Shown: positions 1-8,511, counted from the stretch's first letter. The stretch is 64,000 nt of DNA from Cedecea neteri (GCF_000757825.1 NZ_CP009451.1:2852001-2916000); one strand, 5' to 3'. Program-made: numbers and translations. The notes: generated by a model from the sequence alone, not told the origin.

Positions 1-585
1 TGCAGATTTCGCGGTCACCAGCGCCGATTCCGGAGTCGTATCCGTCACATCCAGAATAAAGCCGCCGTTGCTGTCTGTTTCACCAAAGGCAGTGGATAAT
101 TTTGCATTACCGGAAGTACTGATGACCGAGAAAGTAAGGAATTGATTGGGAACAGGTGCTGAGCCCTGCACCAGATGATAAACAATGCGGTTTGCTGTTT
201 TACCGTCAGCCAGAGCGTTATTAGACTGAACCGTTGCGGTGAGTACCATGGTATCCACCTGGGTACCAAATTCACTTTCTACTTCTGCCATTTGAATTTC
301 CTCTTCTACGGAACAAGTTCCCGAAACTTTAATTTTGCCTGCAACCTGGCTGTGCAGTTGCACCGTGCATTTTCCCAGGGCATCCGTTGTGGCCGTTATG
401 GCCTTAGCATTGTTGCTAAATAATGCTCCCGGCTCTGTTACGCTAAATAAAATACTAATACCATATTGATGGTCTCCATCAGCAATTAGCGTTGCCGTAA
501 TATCATTGGTGTCAATGTCATTGGCAGCCGCACCTGTTGTGGAGGTTAAGGTGAAATTCACCACGGCAAATTTATCATTGGCCAT
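1..585 (-). CDS. Ig-like (Big_1-type) domain protein, partial at window edge
   Basis: An uninterrupted reading frame of 195 codons runs from an ATG at 585 to the left edge, so the protein is cut at its C-terminus. The start has a good ribosome site (AGGAG, 10 bases upstream). The protein begins MANDKFAVVNFTL and shows no signal peptide. Around residues 20-85 and 105-195 it has beta-rich repeats with the pattern of bacterial Ig-like domains of the invasin type, for example an N-A-x-G-K-x-T-V-x-L-like strand followed by G-K-I-K-V-S-G, and a second unit with T-D-S-N-G-G-F. It lies 84 bases after the 680-residue Ig-like protein gene and is probably cotranscribed with it. Such domains usually act in adhesion, but export of a leaderless protein is unexplained. 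Function unknown. Confidence 0.7.
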   Translation of the reverse strand, partial: MANDKFAVVNFTLTSTTGAAANDIDTNDITATLIADGDHQYGISILFSVTEPGALFSNNAKAITATTDALGKCTVQLHSQVAGKIKVSGTCSVEEEIQMAEVESEFGTQVDTMVLTATVQSNNALADGKTANRIVYHLVQGSAPVPNQFLTFSVISTSGNAKLSTAFGETDSNGGFILDVTDTTPESALVTAKSA

Positions 586-669
586 GCGTTGGCTCCTGAT
601 TAATATCAATAGGTGATCGTATTCAGTACACGCTTATCTCTGAATAAACGTATTCATGAATAATTTAAA

Positions 670-2712
670 TTAAAAATTACTAAATGAAAGACTGACCGTC
701 TGGTTAACCTCCGTGCTTTGTGGCGAGGTAATAATGACCCCCGCGGCTGAAACTGCCGTATTGCTAAGAATATCTATTTGGGCAGAGCCGTCGGCGTGTA
801 GGGAGATATCAACTGTTTCACCAATATTATGTCCGCTTACCTTTAGTGGGGCTGGAACAGCTATCCTTAACGTAGAAATAGCTCGTGCTGCTTTATCTTC
901 AATAAAAATATAAATGCTGCAGGGTGATATACCGTCTGGCAATGCGCCAGTGGTATTAGCAATAGCATTCACAATGCCATTACCGAGTTGATAGTTTTCG
1001 TAATTTAAATGGCCGTTAATGACGTCATCGGGCGCATTCTCGTTGCTGATGGAGACGGCGACGTCGCCAAGCACAACAGATCTGACCCTGAAGCTATGTA
1101 TGCCGGCAGCATCCATAGTAAATGTATAATTAGCGTTGCCGGTTTCTACAATGGTGGCTCCGGTCTGGCAGCTAACGTTAATTACATCTCCCGCGGGGGC
1201 CTGAATAAAGCCGTAGTTGCAAGGTGCCACGTTGATGGCGTTGTAATCATAAACCGGTGAGCCGTGGGTACCCTTAAATTTGAAATCCGTGGTAATGCCT
1301 TCGGCCAGCAGCGCGCTTCCGGCAGTGGATAAATACTGGGATCCTGCCGTGGTTGTTACCATGTAGGTGGCATACAGCGTGCCTTCAGCCCCTACGGCAT
1401 CGGCATAGGCGGCAGAAACGGTGATATTTTGGGCTCCGGTATTATCAACAATAAGCTCATAAGGCGAGTTGCTATCCGGGACTTCCGCACCTTGTTTATC
1501 TTCACCCCGCATAACGACGATAACGCGGTCACCAATGGCTATCGAGGGATAAGCGATCTCGATGACGATACCGCTATCGGAATGAATGTCACCCAGCTTA
1601 ATTGTGCCATTACTGGCCTGAGGGAACGTAGGGGCCGGCAGCGTGCGCTCCGCGGACATATTAATGAACGCTATTTTGGCATGTGAAACCCGATAAGGGG
1701 TGCTCGTGCTTTTTACCCGGTAATAGATCTCGATTTTGCCTGAGCTAATGGCCTCAGCAACATAGGATGAAAGCGTAAGATGGATGATGCCATGGGTAAT
1801 GTCGGCAGAGGATACCCGATATTCAACGCGGCCATCCACATCGGGGACTGCTTCATTTTCGGTATTAAATCCGCGCCATATTAACGTAATGAGATCGCCA
1901 GCAGCCATATTGCTATAGGCATTAATGTAAATACGAATGCCGTCCGCGACATCATATTGGGTCAGCCAGCCGTTAAGGGCATCAGTGAAATGTGGATTTT
2001 CCAGGAATTCTACAACGCCGTTCAGCGTCACTTCAGCATTGAAAGAGAGGGCGTTTGCGCCGTCGGAGTTTCTGGTGATTCTGTAGAAGGCGATGGCTTT
2101 GGTGCTGCCTGGCAAAAAAATCTTTGATTCAGGAATTAGCGTTTTGAAGCCGGTAGTCAGGTCAGCAGAGACAACAGTATGAGTTTCGCTGACGCTAGCC
2201 TCCGGAATAATTTCATCTCCGGTATCGTAAACCAGGTAATTCAGCTCTACCCGGTCTCCCGCCTCAATGCCCTGATAAGGCGGTACCTGAATCCGTGTGC
2301 CCTGGTTTAGCTTTACGCTGTCCAGAGAAACAGTGTCGTTAACCGCGTCAATAAACACCGGTTTATCCAGCGTTCTGGCGCCGTCCCGGCTCACAATGGC
2401 CAGCGTTTTGGCCGAAGAGGTTGGATTATTTGATAAGTCGATTGCCGTATAACTTACGGTATAAATACCATCAGGAACGCTGGCTTCCGGGATATGAAAT
2501 TCTATGTTCTGGCCTACATTTACATCACTGACCACTTCAGTGAGAGAAACCAGTTTCCCAAAGTCCAGAATAATAAGATCGCCAATGGCCATGTTGTTGT
2601 AGGGCGGGATAAACACATAAATATTGCCGCTGCCCAGGTCGTTATTGTCGATAATACCGTTGTCGTTCATTTGCGGCACCAGGGGTGCACGCAAGTCTCT
2701 GCTGATCCGCAT
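670..2712 (-). CDS. Large Ig-like repeat protein of unknown function
   Basis: A 680-residue protein with no signal peptide and no membrane segment. Four related beta-sandwich-like units lie at about residues 30-110, 140-230, 258-352 and 380-470. Each carries a G-D-x-[IV]-x-[LV] core (near residues 44, 152, 272 and 394) followed by a segment containing P-[ED]-x-[SD]. The remaining 210 residues form a different beta-rich region with three cysteines. The same repeat type is seen in the 362-residue neighbour, so the two genes probably share ancestry. The start at 2712 follows a strong ribosome site (GGGAGGA). The gene is 66 bases after its neighbour and continues the direction of the fimbrial genes. 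A surface or adhesive role is inferred from context only; how it would leave the cytoplasm is not evident. Confidence 0.7.
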   Translation of the reverse strand: MRISRDLRAPLVPQMNDNGIIDNNDLGSGNIYVFIPPYNNMAIGDLIILDFGKLVSLTEVVSDVNVGQNIEFHIPEASVPDGIYTVSYTAIDLSNNPTSSAKTLAIVSRDGARTLDKPVFIDAVNDTVSLDSVKLNQGTRIQVPPYQGIEAGDRVELNYLVYDTGDEIIPEASVSETHTVVSADLTTGFKTLIPESKIFLPGSTKAIAFYRITRNSDGANALSFNAEVTLNGVVEFLENPHFTDALNGWLTQYDVADGIRIYINAYSNMAAGDLITLIWRGFNTENEAVPDVDGRVEYRVSSADITHGIIHLTLSSYVAEAISSGKIEIYYRVKSTSTPYRVSHAKIAFINMSAERTLPAPTFPQASNGTIKLGDIHSDSGIVIEIAYPSIAIGDRVIVVMRGEDKQGAEVPDSNSPYELIVDNTGAQNITVSAAYADAVGAEGTLYATYMVTTTAGSQYLSTAGSALLAEGITTDFKFKGTHGSPVYDYNAINVAPCNYGFIQAPAGDVINVSCQTGATIVETGNANYTFTMDAAGIHSFRVRSVVLGDVAVSISNENAPDDVINGHLNYENYQLGNGIVNAIANTTGALPDGISPCSIYIFIEDKAARAISTLRIAVPAPLKVSGHNIGETVDISLHADGSAQIDILSNTAVSAAGVIITSPQSTEVNQTVSLSFSNF

Positions 2713-2778
2713 TTTTTCCTCCCGGATAATCCGATGACCGGCAGCAGTGGTTGCCTGCCGGTCCCAGAGCGCTAAAAC

Positions 2779-3867
2779 TTATTTGCGGCCTGGAGCGACA
2801 ACGTCAACGTAGTAGGTTTGCTCGGCGGAGGCGTGAAGTTTGCCACCATCGGCGATCAGCATTTCATAAGAGATCTTAACTGTACCTTCACCCAGCACAT
2901 ACAGGAGTTTGCGCAGCGCGTCGGTGCCACCTTCATAGCTATCATCCAGCACAATGATGTCCTTCTCATCTGCCTCCGCATTAACTGGGAAGGAAAATAC
3001 GCTGCTGGCTTCCGGGATCTCTTTTTTCCCGACGTAGGACTTCCAGTAAATATTGCAGATGGAGTTAGTCACACCTGCTTTATGGACAGCCAGATTCTTG
3101 TAGGTCCCACTGAGGCAGACTTCGACGCCAAAAGTCGCTACCGCGATGTTAATCATGCCTTCATTGGCGTCCGCTCGGGGAACCGTGACCGGCGGTAGGT
3201 CAACGATCGTCGAAGAAGCGCTGTCGCGTTTAACATTGACGGTTATAACCGGGGAGAAGGTCGAATTATTCGATGATTCAGTAATATAGTAACCTGTGTC
3301 ATGTGCGCCGGTAGTCATAAAATCATCGGGAACCGATACAGCCAGGTTTTTGTCACCTTCGTTGTGCTCTGAATGCTTGATAACAGGATTATCGCTGAAA
3401 TGGAATGAAACCACGTCTCCGGCAACGGGAGTATCCAGCGGGAGTACTGCGTAAACGCCTGCGGCGACATCTGCTTCTGTGATGGTATTATTAGCACCGC
3501 TGGCAATCGGGAAGCTATGGCTATGTAAAGTTGGAGCGACCATCAGGATCTCACGGACAGCAGGTTTTTGGTCAGCAGGATCGGTCTCAATTTTTGTAGC
3601 AGTAATGGTGACGCCCTGCGGAGGGGCCTTGCCAAACTTCAGTTCGGCAAAGATTTCGCCGTCATAATTTGTCTCAAGCTCAATGATGTTCGAGGTACCA
3701 CCCACCCAGGTGCTGGTACTATCCGTGGACTCAAGACGGACTATCACTTCGCGGGCTGGGGCTAAGGTGTCTTGATCGACAACCCGAGCAGAAACGTTGA
3801 AAGGAATATTTGACCAGGTATTACACCAGGACTTACTTTCTGTTGTGAGACCAACTAAATATGGCAT
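2779..3867 (-). CDS. Ig-like repeat protein of unknown function
   Basis: A 362-residue protein starting MPYLVGLTTESKSWCN, with a ribosome site AAGGA before the ATG and no signal peptide. Residues of about 20-100 resemble a bacterial Ig-like unit (F-N-V-S-A-R-V-V-D strand, then T-N-Y-D-G-E). Residues of about 125-215 hold one copy of the repeat found in the 680-residue neighbour (V-A-G-D-V-V-S-F, ending in a V-I-T-V-N-V-K-R-D strand), and a further beta-rich unit follows up to the C-terminus. It starts 15 bases after the fimbrial adhesin gene ends, which makes cotranscription with the adhesin very likely. That link is the main hint of function: a partner, cap or accessory of the fimbrial tip, or a separate adhesin. 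No family name can be given with confidence. Confidence 0.7.
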   Translation of the reverse strand: MPYLVGLTTESKSWCNTWSNIPFNVSARVVDQDTLAPAREVIVRLESTDSTSTWVGGTSNIIELETNYDGEIFAELKFGKAPPQGVTITATKIETDPADQKPAVREILMVAPTLHSHSFPIASGANNTITEADVAAGVYAVLPLDTPVAGDVVSFHFSDNPVIKHSEHNEGDKNLAVSVPDDFMTTGAHDTGYYITESSNNSTFSPVITVNVKRDSASSTIVDLPPVTVPRADANEGMINIAVATFGVEVCLSGTYKNLAVHKAGVTNSICNIYWKSYVGKKEIPEASSVFSFPVNAEADEKDIIVLDDSYEGGTDALRKLLYVLGEGTVKISYEMLIADGGKLHASAEQTYYVDVVAPGRK

Positions 3868-3882
3868 TTCTTTTTTCCTTAC

Positions 3883-4740
3883 CTAGGGATAAGTAACAAA
3901 AAGGACTCCCGAGCCATAAAAACTACCGGTTCTATTGGGCGTTCCCTTTAGTTCACTGGTTAATTCAATAATATTGACACCCTGCTGTCCCGATAACGTT
4001 TCACCCAGAGGTTCTCCATTATTCGTCGTCAATTCGGCGTGCATTCCATTATCAAGCGGTATTTTGTCATTACCCCTTAGCCTTAAAACATAGGGGATGT
4101 CATCGGTACACTCGACGTTAATATTTTTTGTTAACTCTTTCCCTGCGGCCGTTTTTACCGTCAGCGGGCCGTAAGCAAATTCAATTTTATCTTGTGTCAG
4201 TGCGCAAAAATTATTTACCGGAGGTGTGCCAATACACTGAGTGGCGCCGGTTGATGGATAAACCCTCTGGTCCCATACTGAACCAAAAGTCTGGTTCACG
4301 GTGGCTATCGCGACACATTCATTACCGTTTGGGCCGCTGTCATGGTGGACTTTATAAGTCCCTGACTCACCGTTTTTCTCAATCCATTTTTGGCCAATAC
4401 AGCTGAGCGTAACTATTGAGTTTGGGCAATCAGCGTTATTAACTTTAAGTTCGGTCTGATAGTCCATCGTGCCAGCTTCAATAGCACCGGTATCCGATTT
4501 ATGCCGATGTATTATTCCTGTATATTTTAGTCTGGTGTCAGTATCCAGGCTGTCGTCAACCTCAATAACTGTCCAGTTTCCCGTATAAACGGCTTCTTCT
4601 GGCCCGATAAGTTCAACTTTGACATCCAGTACTACTGGCCATTTGAACGCGTAACTGACGTCTGGTACCAGGGAAAAAATAACTGACATACCCATGCCAA
4701 TAAAAAATCTGCAAAAGTTTCGGCTGAATAAATTATACAT
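3883..4740 (-). CDS. Putative two-domain fimbrial tip adhesin
   Basis: A 285-residue protein with a signal peptide ending near residue 31 (S-Y-A|F-K-W). The N-terminal part (about 32-170) contains several cysteines and is a candidate receptor-binding domain. The C-terminal part (about 178-285) starts with a cysteine, has a second cysteine in a V-E-C-T strand, a G-N-D-K-I-P-L-type strand, and ends G-S-F-Y-G-S-G-V-L-F-V-T-Y-P, a pilin-like ending with a late aromatic residue. This layout fits chaperone-usher tip adhesins of the MrpH/StfH kind, which are anchored at the tip by donor-strand exchange. It is separated from the rest of the fimbrial genes by the EAL-LuxR gene and a 304-base gap, and it leads the Ig-like gene set. 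The ligand is unknown. Confidence 0.65.
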   Translation of the reverse strand: MYNLFSRNFCRFFIGMGMSVIFSLVPDVSYAFKWPVVLDVKVELIGPEEAVYTGNWTVIEVDDSLDTDTRLKYTGIIHRHKSDTGAIEAGTMDYQTELKVNNADCPNSIVTLSCIGQKWIEKNGESGTYKVHHDSGPNGNECVAIATVNQTFGSVWDQRVYPSTGATQCIGTPPVNNFCALTQDKIEFAYGPLTVKTAAGKELTKNINVECTDDIPYVLRLRGNDKIPLDNGMHAELTTNNGEPLGETLSGQQGVNIIELTSELKGTPNRTGSFYGSGVLFVTYP

Positions 4741-4772
4741 AGACTATTTTTCTCTCCATGAAGGCTATATTT

Positions 4773-4963
4773 AAATGGCAGTCATGTAAGTCATCCGATG
4801 TGGATAACGTTACTGCTGAAATATTTTCTCTGCAAGTTTTACAAAGTGAAATCTGGGCGAAAATAATTGTACGCACAGTTATTTCGCGAATTAATAAAAT
4901 GAATATTTTTGCGACATTAAAAGTCGTAATAAAATAATAAAAAAGAGAAAATGACTGCCATTT
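4773..4963. repeat. 13-bp inverted repeat in the gap before the adhesin gene
   Basis: The 304-base gap 4741-5044 has no gene. It is strongly AT-rich and holds an exact 13-bp inverted repeat: AAATGGCAGTCAT at 4773-4785 and its reverse complement at 4951-4963, enclosing 165 bases. The gap must contain any separate promoter for the adhesin and the Ig-like genes. Short inverted repeats around a fimbrial promoter are the hallmark of invertible switches, but no recombinase gene is visible in the window, so the arrangement could also be chance or an operator pair. Confidence 0.45.
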
Positions 4964-4965
4964 TC
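4940..4965 (-). terminator. Possible weak terminator after the EAL-LuxR gene
   Basis: Read on the minus strand, GAAAATG-GCAGT-CATTTTC (4965-4947) forms a 7-bp stem and is followed by TCTTTTTTATT. It lies about 80 bases after the stop codon of the EAL-LuxR gene. The stem is AT-rich and short, so termination would be partial. The right arm of the 13-bp inverted repeat overlaps it. Confidence 0.4.
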
Positions 4966-5044
4966 GATTTTTTTTAGGTTTAACAATGTTTTTTTGATAT
5001 CAATTCAGTTGATTCACGAAGTTTCATGAGGGGTCCGGCAGAGA

Positions 5045-6433
5045 TCACATCGCTCGCCAGTTGAAATAGGAAAGCAAATCGACATTATTCTGTAACCCCA
5101 GCTTGCACATCGCTGAACGCTTATAGCTGCTCACCATTTTGGGGCCGATTTGCAAAATTTTGGCGATATCTGAGTACTTCATCCCTTCGCTGACTTTGGT
5201 GATGACATAAAGCTCCTTATCATTAAGCTTCTGATTTTTACATATTATTGAACATCCCGTTGAGCCGTCCATGATGTTTCTGTTAGCGCGCCCATTCTTG
5301 CCGCCAATGACCAGCCGGCGCAGGCTGGCATAAAGCTCCTGTACCGTATCTTCTAGCGTGATATAGGCCGAAATAGCAGGGCAGTGCAGGCGATTATCCA
5401 GCTGGTTTTTATTGGGATACACCAAAATCATTCTGCGCTGCGTCGCCTTCTGTCGGTACACGGGGTCATGCCGATAGCGGTCGCAGTTTATCGGCGGCAA
5501 CCCGCACCATGACTCCCTGAATATGAGATCTGAATTCGCTTCATTGGTCAGCACAATGTCTTGAAGCATGCCTTCGCTATGAAGAATTTCAGTCAACAGC
5601 AGCAGGATGCCCTGTACCCAAACCTCATTTCTATCAGGTATGCTAATTCTGATGCCGTTAACTTTTCGTCGGTTTCTTGCTTCCTCCAGACGTTCTGCAT
5701 AGCGTTGGATCCCCGTTGTACTGAGGGCCATGCTTTTCTCTGGCCATAAAAAGCCCTGGCCTAAATCTGCGCCTGAAAGCACAGCAAGTTCGCGCATATC
5801 CTCGGTTTCAATGCCTTCGGCAACGATAACTGAGCCATGTGATCGCAAAGAAGACACCCAACCTATAAACGCCTTTAGCTCGGCTTTGGTGTCAGGCATA
5901 GCAGTGCGACATGTTTTAATACCCTTAAATTTCAAACCAATAGAATCTATGTCTGCGGTTAAATCCGGCGTAACATCGTCAAGGTAAACTGGCCATCCCG
6001 TTTTTTTCAGGCGACGTAACCCTTTGATAAAATTAAATCGGGATAAAACATCCAGATTTTTAATATTTTCAGGATCCTGGACCTCGATAACAAAGCCCCC
6101 GTCATGGGCTAAGGTGTTGAGTTGCTCAATAGAAAACTCGTCAGCAATCACCGCCACCGGTAAATTTAACCAGTATTGAGCAGGCCCGGTTTTTAGCGAT
6201 CTGGATTTGGCCGCATGAAACTGACTAAAGAAAATCGCGAGACTTTGAGCGGGTGTTATTTCATTGAAAAATTTTTCTATATCAATAGGTTCAGGTGATA
6301 ATCGGCTCAGGATTTCCCATGCGACAATTTCGTTTGTTTGCAATGAAACCAGCGGTTGAATTCTGAATTCAATTATCTTTTTGTAGATGCTGTCGTTATT
6401 TTTAGTCGTCAAAACATCCATCATGATTGACAT
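5045..6433 (-). CDS. EAL domain-LuxR helix-turn-helix fusion regulator
   Basis: A 462-residue protein. Residues of about 20-245 form an EAL domain in which the signature reads E-I-L-S-R (E40). An N in L-N-L-P, the E of I-E-V-Q-D (116-120), D152-D153, the K in F-K-G-I-K, E206 and Q226 are all kept, but the loop after the two aspartates reads D-D-V-T-P instead of D-D-F-G. Residues of about 265-390 are unassigned, possibly a degenerate receiver. Residues 403-458 are a LuxR/FixJ-type helix-turn-helix. It may degrade or only sense c-di-GMP, and it probably binds DNA. EAL proteins are common in fimbrial loci (Klebsiella FimK and MrkJ, for instance), but a C-terminal LuxR domain is less usual. It sits between minor pilin and adhesin genes, 38 bases after the former; ribosome site AGGAGGG. 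Confidence 0.8.
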   Translation of the reverse strand: MSIMMDVLTTKNNDSIYKKIIEFRIQPLVSLQTNEIVAWEILSRLSPEPIDIEKFFNEITPAQSLAIFFSQFHAAKSRSLKTGPAQYWLNLPVAVIADEFSIEQLNTLAHDGGFVIEVQDPENIKNLDVLSRFNFIKGLRRLKKTGWPVYLDDVTPDLTADIDSIGLKFKGIKTCRTAMPDTKAELKAFIGWVSSLRSHGSVIVAEGIETEDMRELAVLSGADLGQGFLWPEKSMALSTTGIQRYAERLEEARNRRKVNGIRISIPDRNEVWVQGILLLLTEILHSEGMLQDIVLTNEANSDLIFRESWCGLPPINCDRYRHDPVYRQKATQRRMILVYPNKNQLDNRLHCPAISAYITLEDTVQELYASLRRLVIGGKNGRANRNIMDGSTGCSIICKNQKLNDKELYVITKVSEGMKYSDIAKILQIGPKMVSSYKRSAMCKLGLQNNVDLLSYFNWRAM

Positions 6434-6471
6434 GATCTGCCCTCCTATTGGCAGGGTAAGTATGGAAGTCC

Positions 6472-6996
6472 TTATTGAATATCTATCTGGATTACAGCCG
6501 TTGCATAGAAATTACCTGCGCTGACTGTTTCATCTTTCTTTTTTACAAGTAACGCATCCAGATTAATAACGCCAGAAGTAGCATCGAAATTTTCTGCATG
6601 ATCTAAAGCTAGTTCATTTCCATCCTTAAATAATTTCACACCCAAATTATCAACATTGTTAACCTTTATGATTGTTTTATTTCCCGTATCAAAATCTGCT
6701 ACGGTTCCTCCCAGGGTAAACGTGAAGGTGCGTCCGGTGGAAATGACATCCGGTTCGCAAATAACGTCAAGATTAACGTTTTTCAGGTATTCTCCAGCCT
6801 CGATTTTTGAGGGGTTTACTTTGCCAAATGACACGGTTTTCTCATCACCACCGTTTATTTCACAAGGTGGATCTTCCTGGATTTCACCCGTCACAATAAC
6901 TTCTGTTGTCGTTCCTTCAACGGCATCAATGGACAAGGCATAGCTAACATGCAGGCAAGGAAGCAGCACCATAAGTGCCAAATATTTATTACGCAT
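6472..6996 (-). CDS. Minor fimbrial subunit
   Basis: The start is set at 6996 (MRNKYLALMVLLP), because this gives a proper signal peptide cleaved after about residue 20 and a 20-base gap to the chaperone gene. The longer frame from 7053 would overlap that gene and hide the signal peptide. The mature protein has the pilin pattern: a V-T-G-E-I strand, a first cysteine (P-P-C-E-I), V-S-F-G-K-V, a second cysteine (V-I-C-E-P), and a C-terminal A-T-A-V-I-Q-I-D-I strand. It is about 174 residues, normal for a pilin. It is likely a minor subunit or tip linker assembled by the neighbouring chaperones and usher. The usual penultimate tyrosine is not present, so how it exchanges strands is less typical. 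Confidence 0.75.
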   Translation of the reverse strand: MRNKYLALMVLLPCLHVSYALSIDAVEGTTTEVIVTGEIQEDPPCEINGGDEKTVSFGKVNPSKIEAGEYLKNVNLDVICEPDVISTGRTFTFTLGGTVADFDTGNKTIIKVNNVDNLGVKLFKDGNELALDHAENFDATSGVINLDALLVKKKDETVSAGNFYATAVIQIDIQ

Positions 6997-7016
6997 ATAA
7001 ATTCCGTTTATACAGA

Positions 7017-7748
7017 TTATCGTTTTGGTATAATGATATCTTCTATCTGGCATATATCTTTTCGGCAGGAAAAAGATAGTGTTCTTGGGCTGCCATAATC
7101 ATTTATTGCGGTTAGTAATATTTTTTCCACAGGCTCACTACCCTGGTGTTTTAACGTGTAGCTTCCTTTAGGTGGCACCATGAACGGTGATATTTTTACC
7201 TTCTCTTTCAGCGCCATCCCGGTAATTGACAGGTAATAAGGCGTGGGGTTATTGATTTCATAACCTCGGGCGGACTTGACCAGGGTGACCGCCTTCATGC
7301 CGGGCACGGTATCATCCGCTTTTGTGACTTTCAGCGATTTTGGGCGCCAAAAAACCTTAATCCTTGTCTGGATAGCCAGGGTCAGCACATTTTCTTTGTG
7401 ACTTCTTTGCGGAATTTCCCGCAGGTTGAAATAAAAAACACTTTCCCGGTCATTGGGAAGCCTCACCACATTTGCCAACTGTTGGAGCCTGAAGATGCTG
7501 TATTGACCGGCATCGATTCTTTGTACCGGCGGCACCACCATAAACTGGTCAATCAGCTGGCCATCAGCGTCCTCGACCCAGCCCTGAGCAAGATAAGGGT
7601 CTGATTCGCTTCTGTTAGTCACGCGAAGCGAAACCGCATTTTGTTCTTCATTAATAATAAGCCTTGTGCGATCAAGGGATAATGCCGCATCGGCATCAGA
7701 CACAACGCTATTTAAAATAATTAAAATAAATATGCATACAAATTTCAT
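7017..7748 (-). CDS. Periplasmic fimbrial chaperone (PapD-like), second copy
   Basis: A 243-residue PapD/FimC-type chaperone with a signal peptide ending near D-A-D-A-A. The basic cleft residues of the family are visible: R in L-D-R-T-R-L near the mature N-terminus and K in T-R-I-K-V-F-W-R-P. A cysteine pair near the C-terminus (S-C-R-K-D-I-C) matches the conserved disulfide of long-loop chaperones. It binds pilin subunits in the periplasm, completes their fold by donor-strand complementation and delivers them to the usher. It follows the other chaperone gene by 11 bases. Two chaperones in one locus may serve different subunits, for example the shaft pilin and the adhesin. Confidence 0.88.
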   Translation of the reverse strand: MKFVCIFILIILNSVVSDADAALSLDRTRLIINEEQNAVSLRVTNRSESDPYLAQGWVEDADGQLIDQFMVVPPVQRIDAGQYSIFRLQQLANVVRLPNDRESVFYFNLREIPQRSHKENVLTLAIQTRIKVFWRPKSLKVTKADDTVPGMKAVTLVKSARGYEINNPTPYYLSITGMALKEKVKISPFMVPPKGSYTLKHQGSEPVEKILLTAINDYGSPRTLSFSCRKDICQIEDIIIPKR

Positions 7749-7759
7749 TTGTATCTCTC

Positions 7760-8485
7760 TTATTCTTTCAGCTCAGGTTGGCATTCATTACTGTTGCATA
7801 GTAAATTGAATGGCATCTTCGAACCGAAATCATTAACGATGGTGATTTTTCCCGGATTGTTTATTTTGAGATCAACCAGCTCTTCGCTAAATGGGGGAAG
7901 TGCTATCGCTTTAATTATTTTTTGTCCGTTCTTATCATTAAAACTGATAATATTGAGATAAAAGGCAGAGGCATTCGTCAACTGGTAGCGGTTGACGCCG
8001 ACTTTATGTATTTTCAGTTTATCCATATGAAAATTTATTTCATCATCCTCCAGCGCTGTAGGACGATAAAATAACTTTACTTTCGTCTGTAATGCCAGTT
8101 GCATAACATTTTCTGACGAGCTGACAGTTGGGATTTCAAGTACGCTGAAGTAGTACAAACTTTCTCTGTCTTTCGGCAGCGTTTTTTCTAACGCAGTTGG
8201 GCTGATACGAATAAAAGAGTGCGTTTCAGGTTCAACACGCTGTAGCATCGGTGTGGCAATAAGCGGCACCGAAGTGTTGTTATCTTGTTTATCCGCTACC
8301 CATGCTTTAGCCAGGTAGGGGCGCGTATGGTTATCGTTTCTGATGCGGATGGATATATTATTATCACCTTCATGATAAATAACCCTGTTTCGATCAACGG
8401 CAATTGCTGCATAGACCTGTGGGCAGTTCATAACGGTAATAATAAAGAGCAACAGAAATGTGTTCAGGTTAATTTTTTTCATCAT
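7760..8485 (-). CDS. Periplasmic fimbrial chaperone (PapD-like), first copy
   Basis: A 241-residue chaperone of the PapD/FimC family with a signal peptide ending near Q-V-Y-A-A. It keeps the cleft arginine (V-D-R-N-R-V), the cleft lysine (T-K-V-K-L-F-Y-R-P) and the C-terminal cysteine pair (L-C-N-S-N-E-C). It is clearly diverged from the second chaperone and is not a recent duplicate. It lies 26 bases after the usher gene, the classical position, so it is probably the general chaperone of this system. Both copies look intact. Confidence 0.88.
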   Translation of the reverse strand: MMKKINLNTFLLLFIITVMNCPQVYAAIAVDRNRVIYHEGDNNISIRIRNDNHTRPYLAKAWVADKQDNNTSVPLIATPMLQRVEPETHSFIRISPTALEKTLPKDRESLYYFSVLEIPTVSSSENVMQLALQTKVKLFYRPTALEDDEINFHMDKLKIHKVGVNRYQLTNASAFYLNIISFNDKNGQKIIKAIALPPFSEELVDLKINNPGKITIVNDFGSKMPFNLLCNSNECQPELKE

Positions 8486-8511
8486 AAAATTTATCTATTC
8501 ATTAGCCTTAT

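Noticed and set aside
45..275. Short minus-strand frame at the left edge
   Set aside because: It is in another frame of the Ig-like partial gene (1-585), which has a good start and reads to the edge.
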